Part shown: positions 7,780 through 15,895 of the stretch, piece after piece
Layout of the letters: every line of letters begins with the position of its first letter
Position numbering within the stretch: the first letter of the stretch is position 1
DNA from: Candidatus Poribacteria bacterium
GTDB taxonomy: Bacteria > Poribacteria > WGA-4E > PCPOR2b
DNA length: 64,000 nucleotides
Assembly: GCA_028819845.1 (NCBI GenBank)
Contig: JAPPKS010000016.1
Coordinates: forward strand, 34,100-98,099
Direction: 5' to 3'
Position numbers and translations under genes: made by a program
Notes under the pieces: model-generated
Databases searched by the model: none
What the model saw: only the letters and a program-made list of their open reading frames with translations
What the model was told of the DNA's origin: nothing

Positions 7780-8142
7780 TCATGACGCGGGTTCCCAAAG
7801 CTCGATCGCGTTTCCTTCGGGGTCGTGGATGCGGGCGAAGCGGCCGATGCCCTCCATCTCGATTTCCTGGCTGACCTCGATATCTGCGGACTTCAGTTGT
7901 GTAATCATCGCGTCCAAATCGGCCACGCGGAAATTCAGCATGAAAGTCTTGTCTGCTGCGAAATAGTCCGTGTCAGCATCGAAAGGCGAGAAGACGGTGA
8001 CCCCGGACTCGGTCACCCACGGCGCCATCTCCATGTTCGTCGGAGCAGGATTGATCCCAAGGTGATCCTGATACCATTTCGCAAGTCCTTGCGGGTCCTT
8101 TGCCCGAAAGAAGAACCCACCGAATCCCTGAACGCTCTGCAT
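7780..8142 (-). CDS. VOC (glyoxalase/bleomycin-resistance fold) family protein
   Basis: 120 residues from the ATG at 8142, chosen because AGGAGGTAGC directly precedes it. The sequence has the paired beta-alpha-beta-beta-beta units of vicinal-oxygen-chelate proteins: FFFRAKDPQGLAKWYQDHLGI at the N-terminus, then a second unit ending in IGRFARIHDPEGNAIELWEP. This closing motif (DPEGN.IELW) is diagnostic. The metal-binding Glu is expected in IELW; the first-module ligand is not clearly preserved. Substrates in this superfamily range from methylglyoxal adducts to antibiotics, so no reaction can be assigned. An IS terminus begins 20 bp upstream of the start, which probably removed the native promoter. 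GC content is higher than in neighbouring genes, suggesting transfer. Confidence 0.85.
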   Translation of the reverse strand: MQSVQGFGGFFFRAKDPQGLAKWYQDHLGINPAPTNMEMAPWVTESGVTVFSPFDADTDYFAADKTFMLNFRVADLDAMITQLKSADIEVSQEIEMEGIGRFARIHDPEGNAIELWEPAS

Positions 8143-8465
8143 GCTACCTCCTCTCGTGAACTTACCCCCAATGTTTGGACAGTCATGCTTGTCAATTAAG
8201 GGGAAAGGGCTACGCAATCCGGCTCCGCTTCAACACCAAATATTGTGGGAAATACCCGTCGTGAGGTGTTTTAGTATTGAGCGACGCATCAATCCGCGAC
8301 TCGTTGGTAACCATGATTTAGTTGTTGAAACCACACCAAGCGGCGGAACTTGGCGGCTAACATTCAGTCGCATAATAATCAATTGCGTATTTCCGAACTC
8401 TCTTGCCGTCAGCGCGTGCAATATTTTACCTCTTTAAGGTATCGCAATTAGAAGTAAATCGCTAT

Positions 8466-8714
8466 TTACGGAGTGAGATTGATTAGGCAGTTGGCCTTTC
8501 TCAAATCAGATTCGATTTTTTTGAAGTTTCTGGTAGCGGCATCTTCGTTATCGAAATTGGCAATTTTTATGCTTACTAGTTTTCCTTCTGCGGCGGTCCC
8601 TCCAGCTCCTTTCTTTTGGATGAATATGCACCAATTTGAGCCGTCTTTTTTGAGTTTAAGATAGTGGATTAAATCGGCGTTGATGATTTCGTCGTCTGCA
8701 ATTTTTGCGAGCAT
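8466..8714 (-). CDS. Small hypothetical protein inside the IS relic
   Basis: 82 residues starting MLAKIADDEIINADLIHY; GGAGG lies 8 bp before the ATG at 8714. The composition is that of a real small soluble protein. The pattern is alternating beta strands (IHYLKLKKDGSNWCIFIQKK, GKLVSIKIANF) followed by a helix with basic and acidic residues (EDAATRNFKKIESDLRKAN). I do not recognise a family. It has no signal peptide or membrane segment. It lies between the orfA and orfB remnants of an IS copy, in the same orientation, and directly downstream of a strong terminator at 8784-8812, so it must use a promoter between 8715 and 8784 (an AT-rich stretch). Confidence 0.6.
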   Translation of the reverse strand: MLAKIADDEIINADLIHYLKLKKDGSNWCIFIQKKGAGGTAAEGKLVSIKIANFDNEDAATRNFKKIESDLRKANCLINLTP

Positions 8715-8783
8715 CAAAATGACCTCCGAGGGTTGGGTTAAAGTTGTATGAGGATTATAGCAGTGTTTGAATGATTGGACAAT

Positions 8784-8812
8784 AAAAACGCCGAGAGTGT
8801 GCGTTCTCGGCG
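8784..8812 (-). terminator. Intrinsic terminator
   Basis: On the minus strand an 8-bp stem CGCCGAGA/TCTCGGCG (8812-8805 with 8796-8789, 8-nt loop) is followed by TTTTTATT. It would stop transcription coming from the orfA side before the small gene at 8466-8714. Confidence 0.75.
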
Positions 8813-8875
8813 GGCGCGGTAATTCGATGGTTCAGTTTTTGTAGGTTGGGTTGCGCGGTGTAGACAACCAAAATT

Positions 8876-9088
8876 TCAATCATCCGCGTGAGTTACGGAG
8901 TGTGATTGAGTGTGTCCGTTCGCAAAAAGCTGGGGTGATTCCTCCAGAATCTGTCTTTTCCACTGCCTGACCTGATTCGGGTGGACTTCGTAGTCACTGG
9001 CAATCTGCGCCATGGTGCGTTCATTTTTAATGGCTTCAATCGCCACCTGCGCTTTGAATCGGTTATCGTACTGCTTTCTACGAGCCAT
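8876..9088 (-). pseudogene. IS3-family transposase OrfA, 3'-truncated
   Basis: 70 codons from the ATG at 9088, with AAAGGAG 10 bp upstream. The protein MARRKQYDNRFKAQVAIEAIKNERTMAQIASDYEVHPNQVRQWK is a classic HTH_Tnp_1 domain (IS3/IS911 OrfA), the DNA-binding partner of the OrfAB transposase. Normal OrfA proteins have about 95-100 residues with a leucine-zipper C-terminus; this one stops after NGHTQSHSVTHADD, so the zipper and the frameshift window needed to make OrfAB are lost. It is probably inactive. Confidence 0.8.
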
Positions 9089-9236
9089 GATAAACAAACT
9101 CCTTTCGCAGTTATTGGCATTGCTGAGCCTTATTATGGCTCATAACATGACCGTTTTGCCAGCAACAAATCCACCTTAAGACACTGTCTAGTTTTTGGGG
9201 GTAATTATAGTTGCCATTCGACGGGATTGGTTCGGT

Positions 9237-9752
9237 TCATGTTATTGTCCTCCCTCCCGTTTCCGGCAGTGTCCACGTTCTTAAATGTTCGTCGTAGATT
9301 GTGAGCCCGTGTTCGTTCAGCCTTACGCGTTCAATCTCATTTTCATCGTAGATTGTCAACCCGTCTTTGCCGAACTTGGCACGGACGCATTCGCTGTCAT
9401 CGCGGAACTCAAGCCCGTCTACGTTCATTCTTACGCCGTCCCAAGGTCCTTTCTCGTAAAGATCAAATCCGTACGGATGAAGTTTCAAATATGGATAAGG
9501 CTTTTCTATACCGACGTCAATGTGGAAAACAGCAAGGTGGCTTTGGCGCATCAAATCGCTCCTAAGACCCCATACGAACCATGCGCACATACAAAACGAA
9601 GGGAACCCGGCAATAACGGTAAGCCAGCCCTCCTTAAAAAATTCAGTGGTGTAAATGATAAATCTAGCGCAAAAGTAATACGTAAGAAAAGCCATTAGCA
9701 GCAAAATCGGCCATTCCCACCATCTTCTTTTAGGTCGTCTGCCTACGATCAT
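9237..9752 (-). CDS. Membrane protein with C-terminal strand repeats
   Basis: 171 residues. The ATG at 9752 (MIVGRRPKRRWW) is preferred over an in-frame start 42 bp upstream because AAAGGAGGG lies 4-5 bp before it. A basic N-terminus precedes two hydrophobic helices (WPILLLMAFLTYYFCARFIIY and WLTVIAGFPSFCMCAWFVWG). The rest is an exposed domain with repeats of the kind DGLEFRDDSECVRAKFGKDGLTIYDENEIERVRLNEHGLTIYD, a period of about 18-20 residues. These strand-turn repeats recall those of the anchored paralogues nearby, so it probably belongs to the same surface-protein group. It is bordered on both sides by IS termini (9204 and 9827). Function unknown. Confidence 0.7.
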   Translation of the reverse strand: MIVGRRPKRRWWEWPILLLMAFLTYYFCARFIIYTTEFFKEGWLTVIAGFPSFCMCAWFVWGLRSDLMRQSHLAVFHIDVGIEKPYPYLKLHPYGFDLYEKGPWDGVRMNVDGLEFRDDSECVRAKFGKDGLTIYDENEIERVRLNEHGLTIYDEHLRTWTLPETGGRTIT

Positions 9753-9840
9753 TTTACCCTCCTTTTTTTGTAGAATGTCATTTTCTTTCCCCAACCTACA
9801 AAAACTAATTTTGCGCGGCTCGATTATTGGGGGTAAGTAA

Positions 9841-9973
9841 ACGTGTCAAACTTATCCCTGCTTAAATAAAATCCTTTGTGCGCCGTGACTGGAGAATCTA
9901 ACAACGCCGTCAACAAACTCACGATGACCCCACCAATAATTGCGCTTATAACCAGATAGTGTTTCGTGATCAT
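9841..9973 (-). pseudogene. N-terminal fragment of an anchored paralogue, cut by an IS end
   Basis: From ATG at 9973 (AAAGGAG upstream) the frame reads ITKHYLVISAIIGGVI..LLTALL, then PVTA, then SRDKFDT. This matches the first 38 or so residues of the 2962-3765 protein with a short insertion. At 9836 the similarity ends exactly at an IS-terminus sequence, TTGGGGGTAA (9827-9836). The rest of the gene was lost with the IS interior. The upstream 190 bp, including the promoter, still matches the paralogue. Confidence 0.8.
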
Positions 9974-10107
9974 TGCAATTTCTCCTTTATTGGGAAGCAG
10001 TGTCCAGTGTCTAGTCGCCAGTGGTCAGCAAACGCTGGTAAAGCGTTTGTAGATAGGGTTTCACTTTGCAAAACCCAACATACAATCTATACATATATTC
10101 ACTTAAT

Positions 10108-10136
10108 ATAATACGAAATAGTTCGTTTTATGTCAA
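10108..10136 (-). promoter_or_regulatory. Promoter of the truncated paralogue
   Basis: TTGACA (10136-10131), 17 bp and TATTAT (10113-10108) on the minus strand. It is a conserved copy of the promoter at 3908-3936. Confidence 0.65.
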
Positions 10137-10780
10137 CCGTAAATTCAAAATATGTTTGGACAAAACAGCGCGAGAGGAAAAGCGGTGGTGGAGAGTGAGG
10201 GTGACGAGGGGTGCGCTTTTTTGGTTGGGTTGAGTTATAGGTCGAATATGTGTCGCGATTCGGAGATCGCTCCTACAGGGGAGGGGTGATTTCTAGATTT
10301 CCGACGATGGGTTTTTCCGCTAGATCCAACCTGTTATACCGATTTTGAATTGACATCCCCAAGTAGCGAAGCCTTAAGAGGAGTTTTCGTCTTTCCTGTC
10401 GGCACTGTCTTCCGCCACTGCAACCAACACTAAATTTTCATAGTTAACTCATCAGTCACTTCGACGCTAACGTCCCGAAGATCAGTGGTAGACTGAATTC
10501 ACGCCCTTATTTGGCTTAATCAAATTCTCACGACACATCGGAAAACTATGAAAACTATGAAATTTTTGCAGCTTGATCGTTGGGTTTCGAAATAGAGTAG
10601 TGAAGACGCTCAAGAACTATCGCAGTCGCTGTTCACTCCTTTGATCCCTCCTTGGTAAGGAGGGGAATTAAGATTGCAATATCGCTGTCGCAATCTCTCA
10701 TACAGTCAGTTGATCGCTTAACCCAACCTGCAAGAACTTTGAGGGTCCAACTGCGTGGCCCTCGTATAGTTAGTTGGCGG
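10137..10780. other. Non-coding stretch with dispersed repeats
   Basis: No credible gene is seen. It contains a GCGATTCGGAGATCGCTCCTAC unit near 10256-10280. A longer repeat at about 10640-10745 (TTGATCCCTCC, TTGGTAAGGAGGGGAATTAA, GATTGCAAYATCG, CATACAGTCA) is also found at about 13019-13118 and in degraded form near 7195 and 16430. The segment 10330-10620 is unremarkable AT-richer DNA. Confidence 0.6.
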
Positions 10781-12577
10781 CTAATCTGCACGATTCTGAG
10801 TTTTGGACATAGTATCCGCAAGCCGGAATTGCGCCGCGGGGCGTCCGCCCTCCGGTAGTCCTAGCGGCAAGCGAATGTTCAAAAGAAATGGGCGGTTTTC
10901 GCTTTCAACCACGTTCAATCCATGTTCAATTGCCGCCGCCAGGCGAGGCTCCGCTTGCACGTGCAACCCCTCCACACCCACACCTTCGGCGAGTTTTACG
11001 GGGTCAATGCCGTCCAGAACGACGCCAGCATATTCCCCGGTCTCCTTCATCACCCCATCCACGCTTGCGAAGGAGGACGCAACCGCGCCGTAGGATTGGT
11101 TGTTGGGAATAATGTAGAGGACCGGTATGCTATGATGTGCGGCGGTCCACAAACCTGACTCCGCGTACAGCAGCGAACCGTCACCGACCAGCCCGACAAC
11201 CGGCTTTTCAGGTGCCGCGAGCTTCAATCCGATGGCGCCCCCAACGCCGTAGCCCTCAGACCCGCCGGCAGCCCGGATGTATCTGTTCCTACCGGTGTCT
11301 GTTGCGTCTACGGTGTCTGATGAAAGCGTATATCCGCCGACGGTGTCCCACGGGACCGCGTATTGTTCGAGCATCACCAACCCGCCGCCGCGACGTTCTA
11401 GGGCAGTGTCGAGCGTCTCTGCCACTATCCACGGCCGGATCTCATTTGGCCGTGTCTCGGTCTTCCACACTTCATTTATTCGCTGGACGTGGAGCGCGGC
11501 GGCTTGTTCCATTACCCAAGCCCGCCGCTCGTCAAAACGGTTCGGGGTTGAATGGCTCGACGCCAATTCAATAAGCCGCTCAAAGGTCCGGCGCTCATCC
11601 GCCAGAATCGCCGTAGACAGATGCGGGATATTTTTGATATGTTCAATATCGGATCCAATGGCTATAACCTGCCGCGCTTTAGAAAATACATCGAAATCCC
11701 CGGACCTTCCGACGCCGCGATGATGAATACCGATACATACGATCAGGTCGGGTTGAAGGACATCTACCACCTGATCCAACCGGCCGCAATTGAGTGGATG
11801 TTTCGTTGCGATGCTTCTTTCCCAAGTGCCGACAGGGACGTAGCTGCTGACACAGGGAACACCGAAGTGTTCAGCGACAGCGATAATATGGTCTTCCGCA
11901 CCACTTTTCCAGACACCATCTCCAATATAAAACAGGGGGGACTTCGCATCGTGCAAAGCAGATTCAATCTTCTCGACATCGCTATCCGATGGATAACCCG
12001 CGTGGAGGTCTGGGATACTACTTTCAATAATGTTCGCGGTTATCTGCTCGTGCCCAAGCGCCCGATCATAAACAGCGAGATGGACGGGCCCGACCGGCGG
12101 CGTTTTGGCGACCAGTAACGCACGGTGAATGGCTTGGGGCAGCCCTTCGGGGTCGATCACGGTCCAGTTTTGTTTTGTAAAAGGCGCAGCGATGGATGTC
12201 GGCCCGAAACTGTGACTGAGGTCGAGTTCAATCCGATCCGCGAAACTGCCGGTGTCACCTGCGAAGCTGATGACCACGACAGGTAAACCGCCAGACCAAA
12301 TGTTGATTAGCTGCCCTAAACATTGGGCAAGCCCCGCGGCGAGATGGACCACCATGACCGCGGGTTCGAGGTTTGCCTGCGTATAACCGCCAGCTTGTGC
12401 CGCGACGGAGCCCTCATGGAGCGCCAAAATGCCGTGTATATCCGGGTGATCATGCAGTGCGTCGAAAAAGCGCGCCTCGCGCGAGCCTGTATTATAAAAC
12501 AGATATTTCACATCCAGCGCCGCAAGTTGCTCGACCATGACCTGAGACGGATTCGCCGTGATAGACCGCATTTGCAT
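10781..12577 (-). CDS. ThDP-dependent enzyme, acetolactate synthase/benzoylformate decarboxylase type
   Basis: 598 residues with the three-domain layout of the thiamine-diphosphate decarboxylase/carboligase superfamily. The N-terminal Pyr domain carries the catalytic Glu in LALHEGSVAAQAGGY (near residue 54). The central domain has LFYIGDGVWKSG and a Rossmann-like DLIVCIGI. The C-terminal PP domain has the ThDP/Mg motif V-G-D-G-S, 25 residues and P-N-N-Q-S-Y-G. It resembles large subunits of acetolactate synthase and benzoylformate decarboxylase. No ilvN-like small subunit is nearby, so a catabolic decarboxylase or carboligase is more likely than branched-chain amino-acid synthesis. The substrate cannot be told. 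It is a single gene, the neighbours being repeats. GAAAGGG precedes the start. Confidence 0.85.
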   Translation of the reverse strand: MQMRSITANPSQVMVEQLAALDVKYLFYNTGSREARFFDALHDHPDIHGILALHEGSVAAQAGGYTQANLEPAVMVVHLAAGLAQCLGQLINIWSGGLPVVVISFAGDTGSFADRIELDLSHSFGPTSIAAPFTKQNWTVIDPEGLPQAIHRALLVAKTPPVGPVHLAVYDRALGHEQITANIIESSIPDLHAGYPSDSDVEKIESALHDAKSPLFYIGDGVWKSGAEDHIIAVAEHFGVPCVSSYVPVGTWERSIATKHPLNCGRLDQVVDVLQPDLIVCIGIHHRGVGRSGDFDVFSKARQVIAIGSDIEHIKNIPHLSTAILADERRTFERLIELASSHSTPNRFDERRAWVMEQAAALHVQRINEVWKTETRPNEIRPWIVAETLDTALERRGGGLVMLEQYAVPWDTVGGYTLSSDTVDATDTGRNRYIRAAGGSEGYGVGGAIGLKLAAPEKPVVGLVGDGSLLYAESGLWTAAHHSIPVLYIIPNNQSYGAVASSFASVDGVMKETGEYAGVVLDGIDPVKLAEGVGVEGLHVQAEPRLAAAIEHGLNVVESENRPFLLNIRLPLGLPEGGRPAAQFRLADTMSKTQNRAD

Positions 12578-12819
12578 ACAGTTGTGTTTCCCTTTCTACC
12601 TGAAACGGTTAGGAGACACGCAGTTAAGGCGCAAATAACGCAAGACGCTAGTTGATAAAGCAAGCGCTACGAACGGAGCATTTTTGGCAAAACTCGGTTA
12701 TTCTCCTATTCTAACATCTTGGGTTATGTTATAGCATGGTAATTTTACTTCTTGCGGCGCAGATTGCCTAATCGGTAATCCGTTCCCCGCGGCGAAATCG
12801 AAGAAACTCGCATTGGTGG

Positions 12820-13118
12820 GGTGGGTAGAGCGATTAACGGCATGTGAGTGGCGATACGGAGATCGCTCCTACGGTAAAGATAAAGAGTAACGAGTAATGC
12901 GTAAAGCGTAAAGCGGAAACGGTTAAGATATTGTAGGTTGGGTTGGGAATGTGGATCTCTATCGCGTGCGTTGTCCACGCCCTTGATCTTTTAGTTCAGT
13001 TGATCTTATTCGGTCGGTTGATCCCTCCATGTTAAGGAGGGGAATTAAGATTGCAACATCGGCTATCGCAATCCTCATACAGTCACTTGATTCATTCGCT
13101 CAGTTGATCCTACAGAAA
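12820..13118. repeat. Composite dispersed repeat, copy A
   Basis: This block combines units met elsewhere: GGCATGTG..GCGATACGGAGATCGCTCCTACGG, four heptamers of the GAGTAAC/GCGTAAA type (12885-12912), and GCGGAAACGGTTAAGATATTG followed by TAGGTTGGGTTGGGAA and GGATCTCTATCGCG. The same order is found at 15896-16098. The right part (13019-13118) matches 10640-10745. It fills the whole 12578-13123 gap apart from an unremarkable 240 bp on its left, and no gene is seen in the gap. Confidence 0.75.
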
Positions 13119-13123
13119 CTGTA

Positions 13124-14365
13124 TCACTCCTCCTTGGCCTGCGTTTTGGCGGGTGGGTTGGCCCGTTCAATGATAGCCAGTTTGGTGGGTTGCCATTCCT
13201 GATTTTCAGGGTCAACATCGAACCAGTCTGATACGTTGTCCATGCGGACATAGTCCTCGTCGCCGGCGTCTGCATCCATCGGTTCAAACGGCGCCCAGTT
13301 GGTGTATGTGACCGGCTCGCCGCTCGTCCATTTCCATTCGCCCTCGTTCTCATGATCGGTCAGCCCGATCCAATAGGAACTCATGGCAAAGGTCAACGCC
13401 AGCCACTTCTGTTCCTCCGCGTCGTTTATAGCGACCAAGTATGCACCTTCGGCGACCGCTTGGGCGTTCGCATCGTCCCAGCTTTCGCACTGGATGCTCT
13501 TGTAGGCGTGCCCATTTGCCGGATTCACGACCCATACTCCTGCGCCGAGCGGTAACGGAGATGTGGACGCAGACGCCGTAGGCGGGCGCGCTACCCCCTC
13601 TTCCGGGGCGACATCCGGCATTATCGGATCGCTCGCTAAGGTGAAGACCAAATCTTCTTTTGTTTCACCCGCTTGCAGTTGGAACGGCGCTGCCGTTACG
13701 GAAAACCCCTTGAAGTTAACCGTTACCCTGTAGATTCCAGGCGTCGCTGCCTTTTCCGCGAAATAACCTAAGTTGTCCGTCATGGGCGTTGTACCGGTGC
13801 TGCCGGTATTCATCCCATCCGGGGAGCGGTATTGTGTTGAAACTTGAATCCTTGTGTTGGCAAGGGGCGACCCGTTGGTGAAGACGACTTGCCCCCGAAT
13901 TCGCGCATGGGGCTTCACCTTGATTTCAGTGTCCGAGACGTGTGTCCTTGGCTCAATGGATAACCTGATTCCACCGTCAAACGGATGGCGATGGATAGTC
14001 GCCGCCCCGATTTTGACGGCTTGGATTTCATTGCCGCGCTCAAAGTATTCACCCATGTTAGACTCGGCTTGTGAGGTACCCCCAATTCGAATCGGAATCG
14101 GAACGATACCGGTGATAGAAAAGCGCCCCGCGTCGTCGGTCCGCGCCTCCAAGGCAGGCCCAAACATGTGTTGTACACCGTCAATCTCTTCATAGGGTTG
14201 AACACCTACCGTAAACCCGGCAACCGGATTTCCCTGCACATCAAGAACGATGCCCGATAGTGTACACGCAGCCTTTTGAGCGGCGGCGAGAGTCGCTGCA
14301 ATTTGCATGAATAAAACAATGATAGCTAAAATCGTGAAAGTCTGTCTGCGGCAGGAAAGCGTCAT
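13124..14365 (-). CDS. Secreted C-type lectin-domain protein with carboxypeptidase-regulatory-like repeats
   Basis: 413 residues; AAGGAGGATTAACC precedes the ATG. After a signal peptide (cleavage near LAAAQ) there are two Ig-like carboxypeptidase-regulatory modules: CTLSGIVLDVQGNPVAG (about 34-110) and ARIRGQVVFTNGSPLANTRI (about 158-245). A linker leads to a C-type lectin-like domain (about 285-405) with NGHAYKSI, SWDDANAQAVAEGAYLVAINDAEEQKWL, YWIGLTDHENEGEWKWTSGEP and YTNWAPFEP. EGxWxWxxGxP and WIGL are CTLD hallmarks. Like many bacterial CTLDs it lacks a canonical E-P-N calcium/sugar motif (TSGEPVTYTNW instead), so ligand type is open. It is one of two tandem paralogues, 67 bp from the next; a role in cell-surface recognition or adhesion is inferred. 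Confidence 0.85.
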   Translation of the reverse strand: MTLSCRRQTFTILAIIVLFMQIAATLAAAQKAACTLSGIVLDVQGNPVAGFTVGVQPYEEIDGVQHMFGPALEARTDDAGRFSITGIVPIPIRIGGTSQAESNMGEYFERGNEIQAVKIGAATIHRHPFDGGIRLSIEPRTHVSDTEIKVKPHARIRGQVVFTNGSPLANTRIQVSTQYRSPDGMNTGSTGTTPMTDNLGYFAEKAATPGIYRVTVNFKGFSVTAAPFQLQAGETKEDLVFTLASDPIMPDVAPEEGVARPPTASASTSPLPLGAGVWVVNPANGHAYKSIQCESWDDANAQAVAEGAYLVAINDAEEQKWLALTFAMSSYWIGLTDHENEGEWKWTSGEPVTYTNWAPFEPMDADAGDEDYVRMDNVSDWFDVDPENQEWQPTKLAIIERANPPAKTQAKEE

Positions 14366-14432
14366 GGTTAATCCTCCTTCTGAGTAGCTTTGTGATAATT
14401 GGATAGCGTCAATGAAGCGGTCAGAACTCGGG

Positions 14433-15704
14433 TTATTTCTCTTCTACGGGCGGCTTGCCGGGCAAACGTCCCTTTTCGAGAATCGCCATGCCGGAACTCT
14501 CCCAATCCGATCCCTCGGGGCCAACGTTATACCAGTTTCCGCCTTGAAGGCGCGACATGAAAGCGTAATCGGCTTCGTTATTGCCGGTTGTCTTCGGTTC
14601 GCCGGGCGCCCAGTTGGTGTATGCGACCGGTTCGCCGCTAGTCCATCGCCACACACCTTCCGATTCCGCGTCAGTCAGCCCAATCCAATAGGGGCCAGCG
14701 CCAAAGGTTCCCACGAGCCACTGTTGCTCCGCAGCGTCGTTTATGGAGACCAGGTGGGCGTCTTCGGCGGCGGCTTTCGCTTGGGCGTCCTTCCAATTCC
14801 TGCAGCGGATACTCTTGTAACTGTGACCGGTTTCCGGGTTTGCCACCCAGTCCGTTATGTCGTCCCACTTCACCGAATCGGGCGTTGAATTGATGGGAAT
14901 CGGTTCGACCCCCAAAATCAAAACCAGATCATCGCGCCGTTGCTTAGCTTCAAGGCGAAACTTTTCCGAGATTACCGAAAGTCCTTGAAATTCGACGGCA
15001 ACCGTATAGTACCCCGGCTCATTCACATATTCCGTAAAGTAGCCCGCATTGTCTGTCTCGGCATTGCTTCGTGAGCTGCCCGTGCCTGAGCCGTCGAAAT
15101 CTTTTCGCCGCACCTCAAGCCGAACCTGCGCGTTTGCAAGGGACGTCCCGTCTAAAAAGACGATTTGTCCTCGAATTCGCATTCGGGATCGTATCATGAT
15201 TTCTACATTTTCGAGGTGCACCCCGGGATCGATGGAGAACGTCAGTTCACCGAATGGCAAGCCGCCCAACCGATAAGGATAGAGGGTTACCGCGCCGATA
15301 CGGATAGATAGAACCTCGGCATCCGACTGAAGTTCGTTGAAATCAGGCGGCAGTGCGCCGTCGTCAGGAAGATGCCCAGCCGGTGCAACGAATTCAATGG
15401 GGCCTGGCCTGATACCAGTGACGGAGAACTGTCCCGCCGCATCGGTTGTCGATTTAATCAGAGGGATATACGACTCTGGCATGAAATCCTTTAAAAGGAA
15501 CGCAGGCCCCAAATCGCCATAGACGCTCGTAAACGGTACAACAGCTATGGAGAGTTCGGGGACTGGATTGCCATTGATGTCAACCACGTGACCGGATAGC
15601 GTACATGAGGTGTCCTCGGCGATGCCAAACGACACGGAGATTAGCAACAACACCACAATCCAGGTGACTGATGTCATGCCGGATTTGAAATATGAACGAT
15701 TCAT
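14433..15704 (-). CDS. Secreted C-type lectin-domain protein, tandem paralogue
   Basis: 423 residues with the same architecture as its neighbour at 13124-14365: signal peptide (SVSFGIAEDT), carboxypeptidase-regulatory modules (CTLSGHVVDINGNPVPELSIAV and MRIRGQIVFLDGTSLANAQVRL) and a C-terminal CTLD. CTLD motifs are GHSYKSIRCRNWKDAQAKAAAEDAHLVSINDAAEQQWLV, YWIGLTDAESEGVWRWTSGEP and YTNWAPGEP. The two proteins are clearly homologous throughout but diverged, so the duplication is old. AAAGGGG lies upstream of the start. It is the upstream gene of the pair and the two are probably cotranscribed. An E. coli-type sugar-binding motif cannot be identified; a surface binding role is inferred. Confidence 0.85.
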   Translation of the reverse strand: MNRSYFKSGMTSVTWIVVLLLISVSFGIAEDTSCTLSGHVVDINGNPVPELSIAVVPFTSVYGDLGPAFLLKDFMPESYIPLIKSTTDAAGQFSVTGIRPGPIEFVAPAGHLPDDGALPPDFNELQSDAEVLSIRIGAVTLYPYRLGGLPFGELTFSIDPGVHLENVEIMIRSRMRIRGQIVFLDGTSLANAQVRLEVRRKDFDGSGTGSSRSNAETDNAGYFTEYVNEPGYYTVAVEFQGLSVISEKFRLEAKQRRDDLVLILGVEPIPINSTPDSVKWDDITDWVANPETGHSYKSIRCRNWKDAQAKAAAEDAHLVSINDAAEQQWLVGTFGAGPYWIGLTDAESEGVWRWTSGEPVAYTNWAPGEPKTTGNNEADYAFMSRLQGGNWYNVGPEGSDWESSGMAILEKGRLPGKPPVEEK

Positions 15705-15895
15705 AGTGGATATCCCCTTTCGATTGGTGCGTGGTGAAGGATTGCATAATAGAATCTACACAAGAATCATCAAATTTCATTTATCATACCATTTTTCTCG
15801 GTGCATTATCAAACTTCTATCCACGAAACCGGATCTGTGCCATCGTGTAAAATCCTCGCAGCCGCCGGCGCATTTTCATGACCGGCTATTGTAGG

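Larger units (their letters stand above)
8162..9204 (-). mobile_element. Degenerate IS3-like element carrying an unrelated small gene
   Basis: Both termini are present: TTACCCCCAATGTTTGGACAGT at 8162-8183 and ACTGTCTAGTTTTTGGGGGTAA at 9183-9204, imperfect inverted repeats of each other. Inside, orfA starts normally at 9088 but is truncated. Only the last portion of orfB remains near 8210-8290 (SLNTKTPHDGYFPQYL, matching the relic at 4228-4759). The middle of the element has been replaced by an unrelated 82-codon gene with a terminator upstream. No target-site duplication is obvious (GAAC versus TTAT flanks), so rearrangement followed insertion. Confidence 0.75.

Noticed and set aside
7770..7780. 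GTTCGAATCTC, which looks like a tRNA T-loop
   Set aside because: No T-stem pairing, acceptor stem or anticodon arm can be formed around it.
7301..7874. Overlapping open frames of 65-143 codons in the GC-rich segment
   Set aside because: They occur in several frames at once, have Arg/Pro/Ser-rich composition and no ribosome site; this is an effect of high GC.
8230..8421. 63-codon minus-strand frame inside the IS relic
   Set aside because: It is out of frame with the recognisable OrfB remnant (SLNTKTPHDG) and has no motif of its own.
10781..12577. Assignment of the ThDP enzyme as ilvB/ilvI
   Set aside because: No regulatory small subunit or other branched-chain amino-acid gene is adjacent, and the family includes many decarboxylases with the same motifs.
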